In this document: piece after piece, positions 53,753-62,795 of the stretch | Numbering within the stretch: position 1 is the stretch's first letter | Layout of the letters: each line of letters begins with the position of its first letter | DNA from: Bradyrhizobium betae | GTDB lineage: Bacteria; Pseudomonadota; Alphaproteobacteria; Rhizobiales; Xanthobacteraceae | Assembly (NCBI RefSeq): GCF_004123905.1 | Contig: NZ_MZXW01000054.1 | Coordinates: 186,001 to 250,000, forward strand | Direction of reading: 5' to 3' | Length of the DNA: 64,000 bases | The notes under the pieces: model-generated | Told to the model about the DNA's origin: nothing | The model's database searches: none | What the model saw: the letters and a program-made list of their open reading frames with translations, nothing else | Translations under genes and position numbers: made by a program

Positions 53753-54937
53753 ATGGATTCCTCGCACCTCTCCCCGCAGCAGGCCGAGACCCGGCTGGTC
53801 ACCTCCGGCCGCGACACCAAGGCACAGAAGGGGTTCGTCAATCCGCCGGTGTTCCACGGCTCGACCGTGCTTTATCCGACCGCCGAGGACCTCCATGCCC
53901 ATCGCGGCGAGTTCACCTATGGCCGCCACGGCACCCCGACGACCAGGGCGTTCCAGGATACACTGATGGCGCTGGAGGGCCCGCAATGCGCCGGCGTGGG
54001 CATCGTGCCGTCGGGGCTCTCGGCGATCTCCACCACGCTGCTCGCTGTGCTGAAGACCGGCGACCACATCCTGGTCTGCGACAACGTCTATCGTCCCTCG
54101 CGCAATTTCTGCAACGGCATGCTGGCCCGCTACGGCGTCGAGACCACCTATTTCGATCCGATGATCGGCACCGGGATCGAGAAGCTGTTCAAGCCCAACA
54201 CCCGCGCTGTGCTGGTGGAGGCGCCGGGCTCGCAATCGTTCGAGATGCCTGACATCCGCGCCATCGCCGAGGTCGCGCATGCCCGCGACGCGCTCGTCAT
54301 CGACGACAACACCTGGGCAACCCCGCTCTATCACCGCTCGCTAGAGCAGGGCGTCGACATCAGCATGCAGGCCGCCACCAAATATATCGGCGGCCATTCC
54401 GACATCATGTTCGGCACCATCTCGGCCAACGCCAAGGCCTGGCCGCAGATCGTCGAGGGCATCCGCCTGCTCGGCGTCTGCGCCGGCCCCGACGATGTCT
54501 TCCTCGCACTGCGCGGCCTGCGCACGCTGTCGGTGCGCCTCGCGCAGCATCATCGCTCCGGGCTCGACATGGCGCGCTGGCTCGCTGCCAGACCCGAGGT
54601 CGCGCGCGTGCTGCATCCGGGGCTCGAGACCGATCCGGGCCATGCGATCTGGAAGCGCGACTTCACCGGCGCCTCCGGCCTGTTCAGCATCGTCTTGAAG
54701 CCGGCGCCGCAGACCGCCGTCGACACCATGCTCAACACGCTCAAACTGTTCGGCATGGGCTTTTCCTGGGGCGGCTTCGAGAGCCTTGCGATTCCCTTCG
54801 ACTGTGACGGCTATCGCACCGCGACCAAATGGGCGCCGGGTGGCCCTACGCTGCGACTCCACATCGGGCTCGAGAGCGTCGACGACCTCAAGGCCGATCT
54901 CGATCGCGGCTTCGCTGCCCTCAAGGCGGCAATGTGA
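53753..54937 (+). CDS. metC: Cystathionine beta-lyase
   Basis: PLP enzyme that cleaves cystathionine to homocysteine, pyruvate and ammonia in methionine synthesis. The 394-residue protein has FVNPPVFHGSTVLYPTAEDLHAH, TYGRHGTPTTRAFQDTLMALEG, VPSGLSAISTTLLAVLKTGDH, DNTWATPLYHR and the PLP-lysine region MQAATKYIGGHSDIMFG. The missing sulfur-specific features and the phrase VFHGSTVLYPTAED fit MetC of alphaproteobacteria. It is divergent from aapJ; in Rhizobium leguminosarum metC also adjoins aapJQMP. Confidence 0.93.
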   Translation: MDSSHLSPQQAETRLVTSGRDTKAQKGFVNPPVFHGSTVLYPTAEDLHAHRGEFTYGRHGTPTTRAFQDTLMALEGPQCAGVGIVPSGLSAISTTLLAVLKTGDHILVCDNVYRPSRNFCNGMLARYGVETTYFDPMIGTGIEKLFKPNTRAVLVEAPGSQSFEMPDIRAIAEVAHARDALVIDDNTWATPLYHRSLEQGVDISMQAATKYIGGHSDIMFGTISANAKAWPQIVEGIRLLGVCAGPDDVFLALRGLRTLSVRLAQHHRSGLDMARWLAARPEVARVLHPGLETDPGHAIWKRDFTGASGLFSIVLKPAPQTAVDTMLNTLKLFGMGFSWGGFESLAIPFDCDGYRTATKWAPGGPTLRLHIGLESVDDLKADLDRGFAALKAAM

Positions 54938-55092
54938 GCCTGCTCACAAGGCACCTCGCCTGCGGACGCGCCAACGCGCGCCGCGGGAACGTGCAGCCAA
55001 CGCAAACGTTAGCGCCGATGCGCCAACAAGGGGTTTGATCCCCAGACATTTGGCGCTAGCCTCACCAATCGACTCTCATCTGGACACGGAGC

Positions 55093-56784
55093 ATGGGAAC
55101 GTTGGTACTGCTCGATCTGATGGGCGGCGTCGCGCTGCTGCTGTGGGGCCTTCATATGGTCCAGAGCGGCATCCTGCGCGCCTTTGGCCCCGACCTGCGT
55201 CGCCTGCTCGGCAAGGCACTCGGCAACCGCATCAACGCGTTCGCCGCCGGCCTCGGGCTCACCGCGGTGCTCCAGAGCAGCACGGCGACCGCACTGATCA
55301 CCAGTTCATTTGCCGCCGAGGGCCTCGTCAGCCTCACCGCCGCGCTCGCCATCATGCTGGGAGCCAATGTCGGCACCACGCTGATCGTGCAGGCGCTGTC
55401 ATTCAACATCGCAGCTGTCGCCCCCGTGCTGTTCGTGCTCGGGCTCGTTGCCTTCCGCTCCGGCCCACGCTCGCGCATCAAGGACATCGGCCGTATTTCG
55501 ATCGGTCTTGGCTTGATGCTGCTGTCGCTGCACATCCTGCTCGACACGCTGGCGCCGGCCGAGAATGCGCCGGGCATGCGGATCATGATGTCTGCGATCA
55601 CAGCCGATCCCGTGCTCTGCATCGTGATCGCTGCGCTGGTCACCTGGGCGGTACATTCGAGCGTCGCCAGCGTGCTGCTGATCATGTCGCTGGCCTATTC
55701 GCAATTCATCACGCCCGACGCCGCGCTGGCGCTGGTGCTCGGGGCCAATCTCGGCAGCGCCATCAACCCTGTGTTTGAAGGCGCGAAACGCGACGATCCC
55801 GCGAGCTATCGCCTGCCGGTCGGCAATCTCGTCAACCGCGTGATCGGAATCGCGCTGGTGCTGCCGTTCCTGAGCGCGATCGCCGAGCATATGCACGCCT
55901 GGCAGCCGGATCTCGCCAGGATGACGGCCGCCTTCCACATCGCCTTCAACGTCGGCACGGCCGCCGTCTTCATCGGCCTGCTCGATACCATGTCGCGCCT
56001 GTTGACGCGCCTCTTGCCCGACCGCGTGCAGGAGACCGACCCGGCCCGGCCGCGCTATCTCGACGAGACCGCGCTGGAGACGCCGTCGCTGGCGCTCGCC
56101 GATGCCGCCCGCGAGACGCTACGCATGGGCGACTTCGTCGAATCCATGTTGCGAAAAGTGATGGCTGCGATGATGACCGGCGACCGCGCGCTGGTCGATC
56201 AGGTCACGAAGATGGACAACACCGTCGACGGCCTCGACGAAGCCATCAAGCTCTACCTGACAAAACTGACGCGCGGCAGCCTCGACGAGAGCGAGGGCCG
56301 GCGCGCGATGGAGATCATCTCCTTCGCCATCAACCTCGAGCATATCGGCGACATCATCGACAAGAATTTGAGCGAGCTTGCGACCAAGAAGATCAAGCGG
56401 CGCCTCCAGTTCTCGGCCGAGGGCGCCGAGGAGCTTGCAGCCTTCCACAAGCGCACGATGGACTCGCTGCGCATCGCGTTCGGCGTATTCATGTCGGGCG
56501 ATGCCAACGAGGCCCGCAAGCTGCTGGTGGAAAAGACCGCGCTGAAGAACACCGAGCTTTCCGCCGTCGAGCGCCATCTCGACCGCCTGCGCGAAGGCCG
56601 CTCCGAGACCATCGAGACCACGTCGCTGCATCTGGACGTGCTGCGCGATCTCAGGCGCATCCATTCGCATATCTGCTCGGTGGCCTATCCGGTGCTGGAT
56701 GCGGCGGGTGAGCCCTATCGCAGGAGCGAGGCGGAGACGGCCGCCCTGCCCGCAACGGGCGCTGCCTCGGCGCTGCCGCGCTAA
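55093..56784 (+). CDS. Na/Pi cotransporter family protein with PhoU-like domain
   Basis: Sodium-driven phosphate transporter of the inner membrane. The 563-residue protein has two inverted membrane halves (about 1-300) with the QSS-type motifs LTAVLQSSTATALITSSF and TWAVHSSVASVLLIMSLAYS, and glycine-rich repeats MLGANVGTT and VLGANLGSAIN. The C-terminal third is a PhoU-like helical region (about 340-540) that may regulate transport. Located alone between metC and the glycan module. Confidence 0.92.
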   Translation: MGTLVLLDLMGGVALLLWGLHMVQSGILRAFGPDLRRLLGKALGNRINAFAAGLGLTAVLQSSTATALITSSFAAEGLVSLTAALAIMLGANVGTTLIVQALSFNIAAVAPVLFVLGLVAFRSGPRSRIKDIGRISIGLGLMLLSLHILLDTLAPAENAPGMRIMMSAITADPVLCIVIAALVTWAVHSSVASVLLIMSLAYSQFITPDAALALVLGANLGSAINPVFEGAKRDDPASYRLPVGNLVNRVIGIALVLPFLSAIAEHMHAWQPDLARMTAAFHIAFNVGTAAVFIGLLDTMSRLLTRLLPDRVQETDPARPRYLDETALETPSLALADAARETLRMGDFVESMLRKVMAAMMTGDRALVDQVTKMDNTVDGLDEAIKLYLTKLTRGSLDESEGRRAMEIISFAINLEHIGDIIDKNLSELATKKIKRRLQFSAEGAEELAAFHKRTMDSLRIAFGVFMSGDANEARKLLVEKTALKNTELSAVERHLDRLREGRSETIETTSLHLDVLRDLRRIHSHICSVAYPVLDAAGEPYRRSEAETAALPATGAASALPR

Positions 56785-56792
56785 TACCTGGA

Positions 56793-57131
56793 TCAGCTAT
56801 CCAGCGTCTTCGACGCGGTGCCGCGGTTCTTCCAGATCAGCATGATGTTGCGAATATAGATGATGGTCGCAAACAGCTGTCCCATGATGATGACGGGCTC
56901 GCGCTTCACGACGCCGTAGACCAGGGTCATCAGGCCGCCGCCCATCGAGCAGAACCAGAACGCGATCGGCACCACGCTGTTGCCGGCCCGCTCGCTCGCG
57001 ATCCACTGCACCAGGAATCGTGCAGTGAAGAACAGTTGCGCGATCAGACCGAACGCGAGCCAGAAGTCGAACTTGGCGACGAAGACGTCGTAGAAATAGT
57101 TGCTCAGCGCCTGGCCGTATTGAATGATCAT
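56793..57131 (-). CDS. LAB_N-domain membrane protein
   Basis: The 112-residue membrane protein has three helices and the LAB_N signature FWLAFGLIAQLFFTARFLVQWIASERAGNSVVPIAFWFCSMGGGLMTLVYGVVKREPVIIMGQ. The domain is also found at the N-terminus of some lipid-A-disaccharide synthase-like proteins, hence the name. Its ATG overlaps the GT2 stop by four bases. It is last in the surface-glycan module and probably serves a lipid-linked sugar pathway. Confidence 0.92.
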   Translation of the reverse strand: MIIQYGQALSNYFYDVFVAKFDFWLAFGLIAQLFFTARFLVQWIASERAGNSVVPIAFWFCSMGGGLMTLVYGVVKREPVIIMGQLFATIIYIRNIMLIWKNRGTASKTLDS

Positions 57132-57862
57132 GCCTTCACCTCAGTCACGTCTGGTGTCGGCTTCTTGCGACGGATCAACCACCACACGCCGGCGAGATCC
57201 ATGATGCCGATCCACAGCCGGTCGAAGAAACCATAGTTTGACACGCCGGAATGGCGCGGCCGGTCGATCACGTCGACATAGGCGATCTCGTAGCCCTCCC
57301 GGCGCACCAGCGCGGGCAGGAAGCGATGCAGCCCGTCGAAATAGGGCAGCATCAGGAATACGTCGCGCCGGAATGCCTTCAGGCCGCAGCCGGTGTCGCG
57401 CGTGCCGTCGTTCAGGATCGCGTTGCGAACCTTGTTCGCGACACGCGACTGGAATTTCTTGAAGCCCGTATCCTTGCGCCCGACGCGCTGGCCCGCGGCA
57501 AGCCCGACATGCGTGCCCTTTTCCACCGCCGCGATCAGGTCCGGCAGGAAGGCCGGATTGTTCTGGCCGTCGCCATCGAGCGTCGCCACGATCGTGCCGC
57601 GGGCCGCGCGCACGCCGCTGCGCACCGCGGCCGACTGGCCGGTCGACTTGGCGTGGCGAAGCTGCCGCAGATTGGCCCGCTGCGCCATGATCGACGCGAG
57701 CCGCTCGCCGGTCGCGTCCGTCGAGCCGTCATTGACGTAGATGATCTCATAGGGCCAGCGGCCATCCAGCGCCGCACTGATCTCGGCGATCAAGGGCGCG
57801 ATGTTGTCGGCTTCGTTGCGCACGGGAACGACAATGGAAACCGAAGGCTGGGACGTCGACAA
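57128..57862 (-). CDS. Family 2 glycosyltransferase (polyprenyl-phosphate sugar synthase type)
   Basis: Likely moves a sugar from a nucleotide to polyprenyl phosphate. The 244-residue GT-A protein has VSIVVPVRNEADNIAPLI, IIYVNDGSTDAT, the metal-binding VATLDGDGQNNP (DxD region), and HRFLPALVRREGYEIAYVDV. It lacks the C-terminal membrane helices of ArnC and is of the DPM1/RgtE type. The region upstream has no ATG or GTG in frame; I took TTG 57862, but ATT or ATA starts upstream are possible. The frame itself runs further. Confidence 0.86.
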   Translation of the reverse strand: MSTSQPSVSIVVPVRNEADNIAPLIAEISAALDGRWPYEIIYVNDGSTDATGERLASIMAQRANLRQLRHAKSTGQSAAVRSGVRAARGTIVATLDGDGQNNPAFLPDLIAAVEKGTHVGLAAGQRVGRKDTGFKKFQSRVANKVRNAILNDGTRDTGCGLKAFRRDVFLMLPYFDGLHRFLPALVRREGYEIAYVDVIDRPRHSGVSNYGFFDRLWIGIMDLAGVWWLIRRKKPTPDVTEVKA

Positions 57863-57924
57863 ATCGAGGCTCGTGGTTGGAATGGGCGGCCTGAGGAACC
57901 GGCGGCCCCGGCAGGCAGCCGCTT

Positions 57925-58770
57925 TTATGGGGCTGACGCCCCGCGAGCAACCCTTTTGAGGCGGCCCGGGACCGGCCCCGGAAGGGGCACAATGGTGCCA
58001 TCGGCACGGATGGCAAAGCTCAGTCGTCGGGCCGCAAACCAGTAGCGGACCGCCATGGCGCCGACCATGCCGACCAGGGCGCCGGCCACGACATCGCTCG
58101 GATGATGCGCAAGCAGCACCAGGCGCGTCAGCAGGATCACGATTGCGTAAGTGAACATGAACACGCGCAGGCGCGGCCACAGCGCCGAGACCGCAAACGC
58201 CAATGCAAACGCCGTCACCGCATGGCCCGACGGCAGGCTGGCATAGGCTCCCGTCCCCTCCAGCGGGACGAAGTTGAACGGATTGGCCTTGCCGCCGACG
58301 AACGGCCGCCCGCGGCCGATGAGATATTTCAGGATCTCGGCGACGAACACCGACAGCGCAACAGACAGAAACAGGTACTGCAGCCGCGTGCCGAGACCGA
58401 GTAGCAACGTGCGGCGTGTGCCGCGAAGCCCGGCCGCAACGAGCGCCACGCTCACCAGCACAATCCCCAGCACGGAAAGCACATACTCGTCCTTGCCGAA
58501 ATCAGTGAGAATAGCGATCGGCCACAGGCTCGGCGTGCCGCGCGCCGGCATCAGCTGGATTTCGGTCTGGTCGAACGCGACCATCAGCACGATGACCAGG
58601 GCCGCGCCCGCAGCGCTCAACCATAGCGAATGCCGCGCCAGCTTACGGGCGGCCTCGGCACGGCGCGAATGCGAGGGCGAGCGCACGAGTTGCGTCAGCG
58701 CGCGCCCGGCGACGGTGAGCAGTTGCGCAGGATAACCCGGGCGCGGCGCGATGTCGGTAGAGGCCGGCAT
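57925..58770 (-). CDS. PAP2-family membrane phosphatase
   Basis: Lipid phosphatase, possibly for undecaprenyl diphosphate recycling or lipid A dephosphorylation. The 281-residue protein has about six helices and the three PAP2 motifs: KYLIGRGRPF, ASLPSGHAVTAFAL and TRLVLLAHHPSDVVAG with the catalytic histidines. The C-terminal tail is rich in Pro/Arg. It precedes the GT2 gene by about 60 bases and follows the GT39 gene. Confidence 0.92.
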   Translation of the reverse strand: MPASTDIAPRPGYPAQLLTVAGRALTQLVRSPSHSRRAEAARKLARHSLWLSAAGAALVIVLMVAFDQTEIQLMPARGTPSLWPIAILTDFGKDEYVLSVLGIVLVSVALVAAGLRGTRRTLLLGLGTRLQYLFLSVALSVFVAEILKYLIGRGRPFVGGKANPFNFVPLEGTGAYASLPSGHAVTAFALAFAVSALWPRLRVFMFTYAIVILLTRLVLLAHHPSDVVAGALVGMVGAMAVRYWFAARRLSFAIRADGTIVPLPGPVPGRLKRVARGASAP

Positions 58771-58771
58771 C

Positions 58772-60514
58772 TTACTCGGTGCCTTCGGAGCGGAAGATCG
58801 AGATCGAGATCGCGCGTCCTTGCGAGAAATTATAGCCGTCGATACGCGCGCCGACCTTGTAGCGCAGCCCGATCGCCTCGGCGCGCTGCACGAAGCTGCG
58901 CTCCGAGCGCTGCTCGATCAGCGCGAAGCGGCAGCTCCCCTGCCGCAGGAAGTCCGCCGCGCCCGAGCCGTCGGTGAGCAGCGTCTGCGTCCCCGTCAGG
59001 AAGACGAGGCTCGGCTCATGATAGCCGGCAGCCGCCGCCTTCGGCCCGACGCAGGTGACGTTGCGCAGCGCGCGCGCGACCTCGATGCTCGGAAACACCG
59101 GCGTCAGCGACGGCAACACGATGCCGTAGACCACGAACGCCAGCATCAGCGCTGCGACCAGCGCGTTGAGCACCGAGCGCTCGGCGCGATTGGTGTCGAA
59201 CAGCCACCAGGCGAACAGGCCGAAGATCAGCGAGGCCGCGATGAACGGCCAGGCCACGAAGGCCGGCTGCCGCGTCAGCATCACCGCGCTAACCACAGCG
59301 ATGATCGAGGCCGCCGCAGGAATCGCAAACCACCAGGCCGAGCCGTGCATCAGCCAGGAGCGCGACAGCACGCGCCGCTCCAGCGCGCCGACGGTGAGGA
59401 TCGCGATCGCGGGGTACAGCGGCAGCACGTAATGCGGCAGCTTGGTCAGCACCGCCTCGAACACGATCCAGGACGGGATCAGCCAAGCCAGCAGGAACTG
59501 CGCACCGGGCTCGCGTCGCGCCCGCCACACCGCAGGCGCCGCCATCGCGGCGAGCGGCGCGCCCGGCCAGAACGTGATCCAGAACAGCGCGAGGTACAGT
59601 CCGGGCGGCGCGCCATGGGATTCCTGGGCGCCGATCTTGCTCAGCATGTCGCCGCCGACGGAGTCGGCAAAAAAGGCATCGCCCGCGCGCCAGAAGATCG
59701 CGATGAACCAGGGCAGCACCAGCACCAGCATCCACATCAGGCCCCAGACCGGGCGCAGCTTCCACAGCCAGGAGGCATCGCGGTCCTGGATCGCCAGCGC
59801 GACGATGGTCAGGCCTGCGAACATCAGGATCAGCGGGCCCTTGATCAGGATGCCGACGGCAAGCGCGGTCCAGAAGATCGCGGGCCAGCTCCACGGCGGA
59901 TGCGTTTCGTCCTCGGCGCGCTGCCACGAGAGATAAGCGCGCGACATTGCGCCCATCGCCGCAGTCACGCAGAACAGCAGCATCGCGTCGGTCTTGGCGA
60001 GCCGCGCCTCGACACCGAGCAGCACGGAGGCGCACATCAGCAGCGCGGCCAGCACCGCGGCACGCCGCGTGACGAAGCCGAGCGCGGTCCAATAGGTCAT
60101 CAGCACGGCGCCGATGGCGCCGATCAGCGAGGGCAGCCGGTAGACCCAGATCCGCAACTCGGCCTTCGGCAACTTCAGCGCGGTCGCGACTTCGACCGCC
60201 GCCGATTGCAGCCAGTAGATGCCGACCGGCTTCTTGTAGCGGACGTCCTCCTGGAAGCGGATGTCGACATAATCGCCGCTCTCGACCATCTGCTTGGTGG
60301 CCTGGGCGAACCGCGCTTCGTCGCGGTCGACGGGCGGAATCGTGAAGAAGCCGGGCAGGAACAGCAGCAGCGCGCACAGCAGCAGGAAGGCGACCGCGCG
60401 GGCATGGCTGGCCGTGGCGAAGTCGAGCATGGTCACGAGCCGGCTGCCCGGATTCACGGGGGATTTGGGCTCGCGGGGCGCTCCAAAACGGGGTGTCGGA
60501 TAGGTCTCGGCCAT
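58772..60514 (-). CDS. GT39-family membrane glycosyltransferase (ArnT-like)
   Basis: Inner-membrane enzyme that transfers a sugar from a polyprenyl-phosphate donor to a surface glycan or lipid A. The 580-residue protein has about a dozen helices and the metal/catalytic loop PPVDRDEARFAQATKQMVESGDY, with KKPVGIYWLQ after it, matching PMT_2/ArnT proteins. It lies upstream of the PAP2 gene with a 1-base gap. Acceptor and sugar are unknown. Confidence 0.92.
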   Translation of the reverse strand: MAETYPTPRFGAPREPKSPVNPGSRLVTMLDFATASHARAVAFLLLCALLLFLPGFFTIPPVDRDEARFAQATKQMVESGDYVDIRFQEDVRYKKPVGIYWLQSAAVEVATALKLPKAELRIWVYRLPSLIGAIGAVLMTYWTALGFVTRRAAVLAALLMCASVLLGVEARLAKTDAMLLFCVTAAMGAMSRAYLSWQRAEDETHPPWSWPAIFWTALAVGILIKGPLILMFAGLTIVALAIQDRDASWLWKLRPVWGLMWMLVLVLPWFIAIFWRAGDAFFADSVGGDMLSKIGAQESHGAPPGLYLALFWITFWPGAPLAAMAAPAVWRARREPGAQFLLAWLIPSWIVFEAVLTKLPHYVLPLYPAIAILTVGALERRVLSRSWLMHGSAWWFAIPAAASIIAVVSAVMLTRQPAFVAWPFIAASLIFGLFAWWLFDTNRAERSVLNALVAALMLAFVVYGIVLPSLTPVFPSIEVARALRNVTCVGPKAAAAGYHEPSLVFLTGTQTLLTDGSGAADFLRQGSCRFALIEQRSERSFVQRAEAIGLRYKVGARIDGYNFSQGRAISISIFRSEGTE

Positions 60515-60564
60515 TGGTTCCGCTTACGCTGAAACCGCCATCGCCACAACCGCTTAAGGCAAGG

Positions 60565-62784
60565 TCATTGAATTCGAATGACGACTGTGTCCGCCGCGCC
60601 CGTGGCATCGATCACGGTGAGCCGTGCAAAGCCCGGGCCGGGCGGATCGATCAGCCGCTGGCGGCGTCCGTCGATCTCCCCGAGGGCGGTGCCGTTGACC
60701 ATGACAGTCACCGGCAACACCCCGCCGGCAACCTTGACGGGCATGGCGGCGGCCTCCGGCCCGCCCGACCGATCGACGTCGATCCGCGAGCCGTTGAGCG
60801 GAAACTGGATGTGCAGCGCCTGCTCGCCGCCGGTCCGCACCAGTTCTCCGACCGGGCGGAACCGCTTGAGCGGCAACGGCAACTTCGCGTTGCTGGCGAC
60901 CAGGGTTCCCTTCGGCGGCTTCGGCAACGGGACCAGCGTCTTGCCGGTCCGGGCGAAGGCGTCGAACAGGATCGGTGCTGCGGCGACGCGGCCGATCAGG
61001 CCGGGAACCGGCGCGCCATCGGGCCGGCCGACCCAGACGCCGATGGTCATGCGGCCGTCGAACCCGACCGACCAGGCATCGCGATAGCCGTAGGACGTGC
61101 CCGTCTTGAAGGCGATCCGGTTGTGGGCTGCGTTCTCCGGCGGCGGGGTGCCCAGCAGCACATTGCCGACCTGCCAGGCCGCGACCTGGTCCAGCAGCCG
61201 CAGCGGCTCGCGGTCGTCCTTTTCAGCCATGATCTCGCGCAGCGGCTTGGTGGTGCCGAGCCGGGCAAAGCCCGCATAGAGCTGGGCAAGGTCCTGGAGC
61301 GTCACGCCGACGCCGCCGAGGCCCATCGCAAGCCCCGGCGCCTCGTCCTTCGGCAGAACGAGATTGCCGCCGGCCTGCCGTAGCCGCGAGGCCAGCCGGC
61401 TCGCGCCGACGCGGTCGAGCAGCACGATCGCCGGTACGTTCAGCGACAGTTGAAGCGCCTTCTTCACGGGCACGGTGCCCTGGAAGGTCATGTCGAAATT
61501 TTCCGGCGCGTAGGAGCCGAAGCGGACCGGGCGGTCGTCGATCAGGCTGTCGGGGTGAACAAAACCGTCCTCGAAGGCGAGGCCATAGATGAACGGCTTC
61601 AACGTCGAGCCCGGAGAGCGGACGGCGCGGGTCATGTCGACCTGCCCCGCCCGGCTCTCGTCGAAATAATCGGCCGAGCCGACGCGGGCGAGCACGTCGC
61701 CGCTCTCATTGTCGACCACGATGATGCCGACCGAGATGTTTTGCCCGAGCGCAATGGCACGGTCGCGCGCCAGCGGCTCCAGCACTTTCTGCAAGTTGGC
61801 ATCCAGCGTCAGCTTGATAACCGGCGTATCCTTGACCGTCGACAGCGCGGTGTCGGAGGCATGCGGCGCCAGAATCGGCATCGGCTTGCGCAGCTTTGGC
61901 ACGGGTACGGCTCTGGCCTGCGTCGCGTCATCCGCGCTGATGACATGCTCCTCGACCATGCGGTCGAGCACGCGGTCGCGGGCCTTGCGTGCCGCATCGG
62001 GATAGCGATCGAGCCGGCGCGTCTCCGGCGATTGCGGCAGCGCCACCAGCAGCGCGGCTTCGGCGAGCGAGAGCCGCTTCGGTTCCTTGCCGAGATAGGC
62101 GACGGAGGCGGCGCGGATGCCTTCGAGATTGCCGCCGAACGGCGCGAGCGCGAGATAGAGGTCGAGAATCTCAGCCTTGCTCATGCTGCGCTCGATCTCG
62201 ATCGCACGCACGATCTGCCGCAGCTTTGCATAGAGCGAGCGCTGCCGCCGCGGCTCCATCAGCCGCGCCAGTTGCATCGAGATCGTCGAGCCACCCGAGA
62301 CGATGTGACCGCGTGTGGTGAGCTGCAACGCGGCGCGCACCAGCGCGAGCGGGTCGAGACCGTTATGGGCGTAGAAGCGCTGGTCCTCATAGGCGAGCAG
62401 CAGCTTCAGATAGGTCGGATCGACGTTGGCTTTTGTCTCGACAGGCAAACGCCAGCGGCCGTCCGCCATCGCATAGGCGCGCAGCAGTTTTCCGTTGCGG
62501 TCGACGATGGTGGTGGAGACCTGGCGGGCTTCGTCGAGCGGGAGCGGGCCGAGGGCGTAGACCCAGCCGACGCAGCCGATGATGGCGAGGATGAACGCGA
62601 ACGCGAAGGCCGAGAGGACACGAACGCCCCAGCCCCTTGCTCCGTCATGGCCGGGCTTGTCCCGGCCATCCACGTTCTTGCCCGCGGCACCAAAGTCCGT
62701 GGATGCCCGGGACTTCTGCGTGAAGACGCGCTTCGCGCTTTTGCCCGAGCATGACGACGGAGTATGGGGCTCAGCTTCGCTCAT
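60565..62784 (-). CDS. pbpC: Penicillin-binding protein 1C
   Basis: Bifunctional peptidoglycan synthase of the PbpC type. The 739-residue protein has a membrane helix (about 63-82), a glycosyltransferase domain (EDQRFYAHNGLDPLALVRAAL, GGSTISMQLARLM), a transpeptidase domain with STLKPF, LSLNVPA and KTGTSYGYRDAW, and the C-terminal PbpC domain. The N-terminal 50 residues are odd: they are coded by a palindromic repeat (62641-62761). Start chosen is ATG 62784; a GTG five codons upstream overlaps the previous stop. It follows an alpha-2-macroglobulin gene, a conserved pairing. Confidence 0.95.
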   Translation of the reverse strand: MSEAEPHTPSSCSGKSAKRVFTQKSRASTDFGAAGKNVDGRDKPGHDGARGWGVRVLSAFAFAFILAIIGCVGWVYALGPLPLDEARQVSTTIVDRNGKLLRAYAMADGRWRLPVETKANVDPTYLKLLLAYEDQRFYAHNGLDPLALVRAALQLTTRGHIVSGGSTISMQLARLMEPRRQRSLYAKLRQIVRAIEIERSMSKAEILDLYLALAPFGGNLEGIRAASVAYLGKEPKRLSLAEAALLVALPQSPETRRLDRYPDAARKARDRVLDRMVEEHVISADDATQARAVPVPKLRKPMPILAPHASDTALSTVKDTPVIKLTLDANLQKVLEPLARDRAIALGQNISVGIIVVDNESGDVLARVGSADYFDESRAGQVDMTRAVRSPGSTLKPFIYGLAFEDGFVHPDSLIDDRPVRFGSYAPENFDMTFQGTVPVKKALQLSLNVPAIVLLDRVGASRLASRLRQAGGNLVLPKDEAPGLAMGLGGVGVTLQDLAQLYAGFARLGTTKPLREIMAEKDDREPLRLLDQVAAWQVGNVLLGTPPPENAAHNRIAFKTGTSYGYRDAWSVGFDGRMTIGVWVGRPDGAPVPGLIGRVAAAPILFDAFARTGKTLVPLPKPPKGTLVASNAKLPLPLKRFRPVGELVRTGGEQALHIQFPLNGSRIDVDRSGGPEAAAMPVKVAGGVLPVTVMVNGTALGEIDGRRQRLIDPPGPGFARLTVIDATGAADTVVIRIQ
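62641..62761. repeat. Palindromic repeat inside pbpC (CGTCATGGCCGGGCTTG family)
   Basis: CCGTCATGGCCGGGCTTGTCCCGG at the left and CCCGAGCATGACGACGG at the right form imperfect inverted ends of a 121-base element. CTTGTCCCGGCCATCCACG near the left mirrors CGTGGATGCCCGGGAC in the middle. The minus strand reads it in frame with pbpC, giving the 40-residue stretch from SSCSGKSAKR to DGRDKPGHDG. The same element is widespread in Bradyrhizobium and Rhodopseudomonas intergenic DNA. Confidence 0.8.
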
Positions 62785-62795
62785 CCAATCGCCAC

